A DNA stretch of 64,000 nucleotides from UBA2589 sp965223235 (lineage in GTDB: Bacteria > Gemmatimonadota > Gemmatimonadetes > Longimicrobiales > Gaopeijiaceae): assembly GCA_965223235.1 (NCBI GenBank), contig CBDCVV010000012.1, positions 1 through 64,000 on the forward strand. The letters are read 5' to 3'. Numbering within the stretch: position 1 is the first letter of the stretch; each line of letters begins with the position of its first letter. The notes under the pieces were generated by a model. That model was not told the origin of the DNA. It saw nothing but the letters and a program-made list of their open reading frames with translations, and did not search any database. Positions 57,983-64,000 of the stretch are shown piece by piece. A program made the position numbers and the translations under genes.

Positions 57983-59710
57983 ATGAACCGTTTCGTTCGA
58001 ACTCTAGCGTTAGCCGCTGCCCCCCTCGTGGGCGCGTGCGGCCTGACGGACGTAGTACCTGACGCCGAGGTGCTGGATTCGTATGTCGAGTCTCTCGACA
58101 TGCAAAGCTTTCAATCGCTCGTGGTTTCCGACGCTGCCCAGGTGGAGGTCGAGCTGCTACCGGGAGGGTTGACCGCCCGGGAGCTCGAGGTGCGTCCTTC
58201 CGGGGCGTCTGACGAAGAGCGTGTGTCCTCCAGAGCCGTGTCCATATCCGAAGACTTCTTGGGCGGCCGGGTGGGTCTCCTCTTGGGAGATCTGGAGCTT
58301 GGATTCGACTTGAACACTCGCTTTTGGATCGGCGGTGACGAGGTCGGAATGGCCGACTTCGTAGGCCACGTGCGCGCGGCCATCGATGGCGGATTTGAGC
58401 CACCCATCGTGGCGGAACGGCCGCTCCCGGCCACGCCCCAAGCCCCCGACGACAGCCGGTTCGTCGCGCGGGCGTTGGCAGTCACGGGTGAGGGGCACCC
58501 GAGCATCCGCATGGAGATCGACGACGACAATCTCGAGCGCGTAGCGGCTCCGGTGGAAGGTGACCCAGATGGGTGGCTGACGCTCCTCGGTCTCCGAATC
58601 CAGCTGCGGGTGAGTGACGGTACGACGGAGGTGGAGTCTCACGACCACGACTTTGAAGACGTCAAGGAGTTCGAAGGGTGGGTGACGTCGGTCGATGTCG
58701 ATGCGATGACGTTCATGATCCGCGACGACTACCTCGTGCGCTTGGTCGATCGTTCCGAGATCGCCCAGCACGATGAGCTCATCGGCACGCTCCAAGGCGT
58801 AGCCGATGCGATCGGGGCCGGTCAGAAGGTGATCGCCTGGGGTAAGGCCGCAGTGGAGAGCGAGGACCCGCCGGTACTTCTCGGGCTGAAAGTCGCGTTT
58901 GCTGCAAAGGACGCTGAGGAGCCGACTCTGGAGGAGTTCGAGGGCAGGGTAACTGAAGTCGCCACGGATGCTGGTACGGTCGCCCTCGGCGATGGCACGA
59001 CGGTCCGTGTTTTAGAAGGCACGGAGATCATCGCGTACGACGATCATAGTCCTGCCACGCTCGGGGCGGTGTCCGAGGCGCTTGCCTCAGGACTAGAAGT
59101 CATCGCTTGGGGGAAGGGCACGGTCGAGAGTGCGGAGCCGTTGGTTCTCAACGCCACGAAGGTCGTCTTCAAGGCGAGAGAGCCGGCCGACCACGCCATC
59201 GACTTCGAGGGTACGATCGTAGAAGCGGATCCGACGCAAGGCGTCTTCGTGCTCGGGAACGGAAAGCTCATCCAGGTCGGAGACGAGACTGAGGTCATCG
59301 GATACAACGACCATAGTCCGCTCACGGTCGAGGGCATCGCGGCCGCGCTAGAGAACGGCGTCGTCCTGCACGCGTGGGGGCGGGGACCGCTGACGGGCGA
59401 GGATCCGTACGTGGTTGCGGCCGAGCGCGTCGTGATCAAGACCGTTCTGGAAGACTTTGAGAAGGATGTCGTCGAGATCGACGTGGAGGGCGGAGTCATC
59501 GTCCTGGAAGGCGGGTGGGTGCTGAACGTTACCGACGACACCTCAGTGACCGCCGCGGACGACATGTCGCCCAGCACCCTTCAGGGTGCACTCGACACGC
59601 TAGAGGCCGGTGATCGGGTACGCGTCTGGGGTTACGGAATCATGGTCGGACACGAGCCCGTGACGATTCAGGTGGTCGATGTGACGATGAAGCGAATTGA
59701 AGTAGGCTGA
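57983..59710 (+). CDS. Lipoprotein with DUF5666 repeats
   Basis: 575 residues from an ATG with AAGGAG upstream. Lipobox VGACG. After an N-terminal region of about 220 residues, four repeats of about 75-80 residues follow, each starting FEG or FEK and containing V-I-A-W-G or like (FEGWVTSVDVD, FEGRVTEVATD, FEGTIVEADPT, FEKDVVEIDVE). DUF5666 domains are beta-barrels of unknown function on the cell surface. Confidence 0.85.
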   Translation: MNRFVRTLALAAAPLVGACGLTDVVPDAEVLDSYVESLDMQSFQSLVVSDAAQVEVELLPGGLTARELEVRPSGASDEERVSSRAVSISEDFLGGRVGLLLGDLELGFDLNTRFWIGGDEVGMADFVGHVRAAIDGGFEPPIVAERPLPATPQAPDDSRFVARALAVTGEGHPSIRMEIDDDNLERVAAPVEGDPDGWLTLLGLRIQLRVSDGTTEVESHDHDFEDVKEFEGWVTSVDVDAMTFMIRDDYLVRLVDRSEIAQHDELIGTLQGVADAIGAGQKVIAWGKAAVESEDPPVLLGLKVAFAAKDAEEPTLEEFEGRVTEVATDAGTVALGDGTTVRVLEGTEIIAYDDHSPATLGAVSEALASGLEVIAWGKGTVESAEPLVLNATKVVFKAREPADHAIDFEGTIVEADPTQGVFVLGNGKLIQVGDETEVIGYNDHSPLTVEGIAAALENGVVLHAWGRGPLTGEDPYVVAAERVVIKTVLEDFEKDVVEIDVEGGVIVLEGGWVLNVTDDTSVTAADDMSPSTLQGALDTLEAGDRVRVWGYGIMVGHEPVTIQVVDVTMKRIEVG

Positions 59711-59759
59711 TCGACTAGCCTACGCACCACGATCGGCGCCCCCCTAGCCGGTCGTGCGA

Positions 59760-59787
59760 GAGGCGGCGGGCTTCGGCCCGCCGCCTC
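59760..59787. terminator. Bidirectional hairpin terminator
   Basis: A 12-bp perfect stem GAGGCGGCGGGC/GCCCGCCGCCTC with a TTCG tetraloop sits between two convergent genes. U-tracts are weak, so efficiency is uncertain. Confidence 0.75.
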
Positions 59788-59859
59788 GATTCGTATTGAC
59801 GACCGGAAAGAAATGGGGTCGGTAGTGGCAAGACCCGACCGGAGCGGAGAGCGAATGGG

Positions 59860-62800
59860 CTACGAACCGCTCCGCCTTGGAATCGCGATGACTTCGCCAG
59901 GGTCGGGTCGGACGCCAGCCGCGTCCAATGCACTGTTCAACGCCGGGAAGGAGTCGGTGATGAGTTCGTTGAGCCGGCGAACCAAGGGAGGCACGGCATC
60001 CCAGGCAGCGTCGATCATCCAAAACTGATCTTCAGTAGGGAGTGTGGACGAACCTTGGATCGCTGTGGAGACCCCGGCCCAACGGCGTGCCTCGGAGAGC
60101 TCTTCTCCGATCGTTTCGAGTTCGTCTTGGATGTCCGTGATCATCGACTCTAGCTCACCGGAGTCCGCGCCTGCCTCCTCCAAGAGCGACTCTGCGTCGT
60201 CGACCTGATCTCTGAGCCGGGCCGTAGCTTCGTTCGCAGCTGACAGCGACGGGGCCAGCTCGTACAGGCTCATGAGGGCGTCTTGCCGTGCCTGGCGATC
60301 AGCCACAGACATCGGCCGACGAGGATCGGCTTCGAGCCGGAAAGAGCCCTCCCACGATTCGTCCGCGAGGGTAAGAGACACGGTGTACACACCTGGCATC
60401 ACGACGGGACCGGCAGGTGGCGGAGGGCCGAAGCCGCCCCCTCCGCCACTCCCCGAGGTCTCGTCGGAGTCGCCCGGGGGGTCGAAGCGCCAGTCCCAGA
60501 GGAATTCGTGGATTCCGGCTTCCCTGACCGGGTCGATCGTGCGCACGACGGTGCCGGATGCGTCAGAGATCTCGAGGGTCAGCTCCGCCTCTTCCGAGAC
60601 ATCCTCCCGCAGGTAGTAGCGTACTCTCGTTCCACGCGGTGGATTCGGAGCCGAATACGTCGCGCCAAAGAAGGGCCAGTCACCCTTCTGGGCCCACATG
60701 ACGGTTTTCTTCGGTGAGAATACGTATGCTGCTTCGGACACGACTTCGGTCGCTGCCAGTTCTTGTAGGGGGCCGATGTCGTCCATGATCCACGCGCTGC
60801 GTCCGTGCGTGCCGACGATTAGGTCGTTCTCGCGCGGATGGATCGCGATGTCGTCGACTGGTACGACGGGGAAGTTGTTCTTCAGTCGGGTCCACTCCTG
60901 CCCGCGGTCGATCGAGACGTAGACGCCGACCTCGTTGCCCACGAACAGAAGGTTCTCTTCATCATGGTGCTCGGTGATCACGTTCACGGACCACCCGTCG
61001 GGGAGTCCGCCGTCGAGCCGGCGCCAGCTCCGTCCTTGGTTCTCGGTTACGTAGACGTACGCGTCGTAGTCCCCATTCCGATGCCCGTCGAACGTTGCAT
61101 AGACCCGCTCCGGAGCATGGGCGGACGGCGTGAGGCGACTTACGTAGGTGCGAGCGGGTAGGCCAGGAATATTGTCCTCGACGTTCGTCCACGTAGCGCC
61201 GCCGTCGGTCGTGACTTGGACGTTGCCATCATCCGTGCCCGCCCAGATCACGTCTGGAGAGAATCGAGATTCCGCGACCGTCGTCAGGTTCCCGTATGTC
61301 GCAATCCCGTCGTGGATCGACATCATGGGCTCTGTGCCGGCCACCCCCATGATTTCCAGCTCGTCACGGTCGATCTCCTTCGTCAGGTCCATCCCTCCGA
61401 CTTCCTCCCACGACATTCCGCGATCGCGCGATCGCATGAGGAAGTTGCCTCCGAGATAGATCGTGGCAGGATCGTGACGAGAGATCAGGAGAGGGGCATT
61501 CCAGTTGAAGCGATACTCTTTTGCGGTATCCCCGTTCTCCCTTGGGCCGGTGATCGGTCTCATCGGCGTCTTCTCACCGGTGATGAGGTCGTACCGGTTC
61601 ATGTTGCCGCCTTGCGACTCCGAGAAGACGATGGTCGAGTCCGTGGGGTCGACCACCGTCCAGAATCCGTCGCCGTACGCGGTCTCGTACCAGTCCTGGT
61701 GACGGATGCCGTGGAAGGAGCGCGTGTTCGACGGGCCGCACCAGGGGTCGTTGTCTTGGAGACCTCCGCACACGTAGTACGGGTCGCGCATATCGTATGA
61801 GATCGTGTAGAACTGACCGAGCGCGATGTTGTCGAACATGCGCCAGTGAGCCGTGCCATCCCACGAGGCTGATACGCCACCGTCGCTGCCCAAGATCAGA
61901 TGGTCGGGGTCCTCGGGGTTGATCCACAGGGCGTGGTGGTCGACGTGGATCTGCGTCGCCCCATCGGAGCGAAACGTGCGCCCGCCGTCGTCCGATACCA
62001 TGAGCTGTGTGCCGAGCACGTAGATCCGATCCGGGTTCGAGGGGTCGATCCGGACCTGGCTGTAGTACATGGGGCGAGGATTCGTATCGGACACCTTCTC
62101 CCACGTCGTTCCTCGATCGGAGGACCGGAAGAGCCCGCTCTTCGAATCGCCGCGTCCTCCGCCGAATCCCTGGCCCGCGGTGCGTGGGTCCGCTTCAACT
62201 AGCGCATAGACGACGTTTCCGTCTCCTCGGAAGACGTCGACTCCGATTCTCCCCTTGTCGCCCTCAGGTAGGCCATCGGTGAGTTCTTCCCAGCTCTCGC
62301 CTCCATCCATGGTTCGATAGAGGCCGCTGCCCGGACCTCCGCCGTTGAACCCGAAGCCGGTGCGCCGGCGTTGGTACATCGCTGCGAATAGGGTGCGTGG
62401 GTCTGCGGGATCCATCGCAAGGTCGATCGCGCCGGTGTCGTCGTCGACGTAGAGGACGCGCTCCCAACTCTCGCCACCGTCGGTGGTCTTGTAGACTCCC
62501 CGTTCCCGGTTCGCGCTCCACAGATCGCCGACTGCTGCGACGTACACGACGTCGGGGTTCCGAGGATGAATGAGAATCCTGGCGATGTGCTTCGTGTCCT
62601 CCAGGCCCATATGTGACCAGGTGGACCCACCATCTGTGGATTTGTACACGCCGTTGCCCCAGGGGGAGGATTGGCGGTTTTGAGGTTCGCCCGTCCCGAC
62701 CCAAACGAGGTTGGGATTCCCTTGATCAATCGTGACGTCGCCGATGGAACTCGTCGGCTGATCGTCGAATAGTGGCGTCCAAGAGGTGCCGTGGTTCTCG

Positions 62801-63024
62801 GTCTTCCAAAGACCACCTGTCGCAGTGCCCAGGTAGAAGACCTGAGGCTTGGCGTCGACGACGGCGAGGTCCGTCACACGACCACCCATCAGTGCGGGGC
62901 CGATCTCTCTGTACTCGAGACCGGCGAGCACGGACGAGAGCTCTTGAGCAGCGGCGTAGCCCGGGAGGGTGCCGATTGCCCCGAGGGTCCAAAGGATCTT
63001 GGCGTGACGACGGCGAATGGACAT
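59860..63024 (-). CDS. Secreted BNR/sortilin-like repeat protein
   Basis: 1054 residues from an ATG with AGGAG upstream; the frame extends further but without a start signal. Signal peptide ending YAAAQ. Numerous BNR/Asp-box units (GGLWKTENHGTSWTPL, GVYKSTDGGSTWSHM, GLYRTMDGGESWEELT, GLFRSSDRGTTWEKV) and a C-terminal part with a beta-domain and coiled coil (ELESMITDIQDELETIGEEL). Common in Gemmatimonadota as large exported glycosidase-like or sensor proteins; substrate unknown. Confidence 0.92.
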   Translation of the reverse strand: MSIRRRHAKILWTLGAIGTLPGYAAAQELSSVLAGLEYREIGPALMGGRVTDLAVVDAKPQVFYLGTATGGLWKTENHGTSWTPLFDDQPTSSIGDVTIDQGNPNLVWVGTGEPQNRQSSPWGNGVYKSTDGGSTWSHMGLEDTKHIARILIHPRNPDVVYVAAVGDLWSANRERGVYKTTDGGESWERVLYVDDDTGAIDLAMDPADPRTLFAAMYQRRRTGFGFNGGGPGSGLYRTMDGGESWEELTDGLPEGDKGRIGVDVFRGDGNVVYALVEADPRTAGQGFGGGRGDSKSGLFRSSDRGTTWEKVSDTNPRPMYYSQVRIDPSNPDRIYVLGTQLMVSDDGGRTFRSDGATQIHVDHHALWINPEDPDHLILGSDGGVSASWDGTAHWRMFDNIALGQFYTISYDMRDPYYVCGGLQDNDPWCGPSNTRSFHGIRHQDWYETAYGDGFWTVVDPTDSTIVFSESQGGNMNRYDLITGEKTPMRPITGPRENGDTAKEYRFNWNAPLLISRHDPATIYLGGNFLMRSRDRGMSWEEVGGMDLTKEIDRDELEIMGVAGTEPMMSIHDGIATYGNLTTVAESRFSPDVIWAGTDDGNVQVTTDGGATWTNVEDNIPGLPARTYVSRLTPSAHAPERVYATFDGHRNGDYDAYVYVTENQGRSWRRLDGGLPDGWSVNVITEHHDEENLLFVGNEVGVYVSIDRGQEWTRLKNNFPVVPVDDIAIHPRENDLIVGTHGRSAWIMDDIGPLQELAATEVVSEAAYVFSPKKTVMWAQKGDWPFFGATYSAPNPPRGTRVRYYLREDVSEEAELTLEISDASGTVVRTIDPVREAGIHEFLWDWRFDPPGDSDETSGSGGGGGFGPPPPAGPVVMPGVYTVSLTLADESWEGSFRLEADPRRPMSVADRQARQDALMSLYELAPSLSAANEATARLRDQVDDAESLLEEAGADSGELESMITDIQDELETIGEELSEARRWAGVSTAIQGSSTLPTEDQFWMIDAAWDAVPPLVRRLNELITDSFPALNSALDAAGVRPDPGEVIAIPRRSGS

Positions 63025-63155
63025 GGGGCTCCTGAGTCCTTGGCGAGCGAGGTGTCCGGCCGTGGGCCGGGCGGGTATTTTGGGGCGACCCTGGGGCTGC
63101 GCAAGAAGGGACGCTAGAAGGCCTCTCCCAAGGTGACTAGCTTGGGCAGCGGTAG

Positions 63156-64000
63156 TTGAGTCGACGACAGGAGCCACGCATCGCCAAGCCGCTTTCTACG
63201 GTAGCCGCCGGGCTCGTGCCTGCGGGGTTGGGCGCGAGCATCGCGGCGCTCGTGTGGGTTGTGCCCGGGCTCGCGATGCATCCGGTGGTCTCGCGCAGCT
63301 TCTTCGGTGCGGCGGGCGTCCTGGTGTTAGGCGGAGCGACGCTACTCGTTCTTCGACATGGCCACGAGTTCGCGATCGAGCCACTCCTCAAGAAGCCTCA
63401 CTGGGTTCAGATGTGTGCCCAGGGGTCGTTGATGGTGTATTGGGGGTGGCACGTCCGGTCGGTGTACGGGAACCTTCCGATGGTGCTGGCGCAGCTCCTG
63501 TTCGCCTACGGGTTGGACGCGTTGATTTCTTTCGCGCGCGACGGGCGTTGGAGGGTCGGGTTCGGCCCCATTCCGATCGTCATCAGCATCAACTTCTTCC
63601 TCTGGTTCAAACCCGAGTTCTACTACTGGCAGTTCGCGATCGTGGCGCTCGGGTACGCTGCCAAGACCTTCTTGCATTGGGAACGCGACGGGAAGCGCCG
63701 TCACATCTTCAATCCCTCGTCATTCCCGCTCTCGATCTTCTCGTTGGTACTGATCGTGACCGGGTCGACTTCCGCGACGTACGGCTTGGAGATCGCACAG
63801 TCTCTCTTTAATCCACCGTTGATCTACCTGGTCATCTTCTTGGTGGCGCTACCTGGACAGATTCTCTTCGGTGTGGCGACGATGACGATCGCGGCCGTGG
63901 TCACGACGTATGCCTGGTCCTTGGGATACTTCGCCGTCACAGGCACCTACTTCTTTCGAGATGCGTACATCCCGATCGCGGTATTCCTGGGAATGCATCT
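63156..64000 (+). CDS. RnfD/NqrB-like membrane protein (3' end outside window)
   Basis: The frame stays open to the window edge, about 281 residues from a TTG at 63156. Six or more helices and the family motif HIFNPSSFPLSIFS, which in RnfD/NqrB holds the covalently bound FMN threonine position (here serine in NPSS). A good AGGAG lies six bases before an ATC at 63180, so the true start is uncertain. Likely a flavin-dependent redox or related transporter subunit. Confidence 0.7.
   Translation, partial: MSRRQEPRIAKPLSTVAAGLVPAGLGASIAALVWVVPGLAMHPVVSRSFFGAAGVLVLGGATLLVLRHGHEFAIEPLLKKPHWVQMCAQGSLMVYWGWHVRSVYGNLPMVLAQLLFAYGLDALISFARDGRWRVGFGPIPIVISINFFLWFKPEFYYWQFAIVALGYAAKTFLHWERDGKRRHIFNPSSFPLSIFSLVLIVTGSTSATYGLEIAQSLFNPPLIYLVIFLVALPGQILFGVATMTIAAVVTTYAWSLGYFAVTGTYFFRDAYIPIAVFLGMH

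Noticed and set aside
1..64000. An integron integrase in this window
   Set aside because: I looked for a tyrosine recombinase with the R-H-R-Y pattern in all long frames and found none; the only recombinases are the three transposases.
1..64000. tRNA or rRNA genes
   Set aside because: No cloverleaf or rRNA-conserved segments recognised by eye.

Overview
The window is GC-rich bacterial DNA. An ADOP-type ABC permease with a PadR repressor, a very large secreted BNR/sortilin-like protein and many short TTG/GTG-started lipoproteins suggest a Gemmatimonadota-like (or Acidobacteriota-like) chromosome. That placement is inference; there is no rRNA or other marker gene here.

Positions 1 to about 34 kb are a large chromosomal integron cassette array (or the integrase-free part of one). 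I count 43 intact attC sites and one split by an insertion sequence, all in the + direction, with R'' boxes such as GCCTAAC/TCTAAC, R' boxes GTTAGRN and conserved L boxes (TTCTAC/GTAGAA). Two main attC types dominate: A, 97-99 bp with a GCGCTTCGCGC apex, and B, 105-107 bp. Type C (180 bp) and type D (about 115 bp) are rarer. No integrase gene is present; the polarity puts attI and intI to the left of position 1. Most cassettes carry one small gene: GNAT acetyltransferases, a phosphotransferase, lipoproteins, membrane proteins, a DUF6933 protein, a YcxB-like protein, beta-propeller proteins, a ccmC-ccmD pair and four toxin-antitoxin modules (RHH/PIN, DUF433/DUF5615, Doc, HigBA-like). Twelve cassettes carry no convincing gene and fall into two repeated families: N1, nine copies of about 305 bp in three subtypes, and N2, three copies of about 247 bp, each followed by a 180-bp attC.

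Three insertion sequences sit in the array. An IS3-family element truncates a frameshifted MtfA-like peptidase gene. An IS110/IS1111-type element lies exactly inside an attC site. An IS481-type element abuts the end of a beta-propeller gene. The first and last bases of each cassette form a private 10-15 bp inverted repeat. It is intact in nearly every cassette and broken only where IS3 and IS481 inserted, which points to IS-associated deletions there.

From about 34.6 to 38.6 kb the attC sites decay into recognisable remnants, as expected at the old distal end of an array. From 36.4 to 53 kb follow many unrelated small genes (NUDIX hydrolase, ICMT-like protein, YidC-like protein, AraC regulator, YHS protein, uracil-DNA glycosylase, PPOX-like protein, nucleotidyltransferase, cold-shock protein, GrpB, YdeI-like and others). 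Three of them are paralogues of a membrane protein that also occurs inside the live array, so part of this stretch may be fossil array.

From 53.4 kb to the end the gene order looks chromosomal: an outer-membrane-like protein, a padR-ADOP permease pair divergent from a DUF5666-repeat lipoprotein across a palindromic control region, a 1054-residue secreted BNR-repeat protein and the start of an RnfD/NqrB-like membrane protein running off the end.
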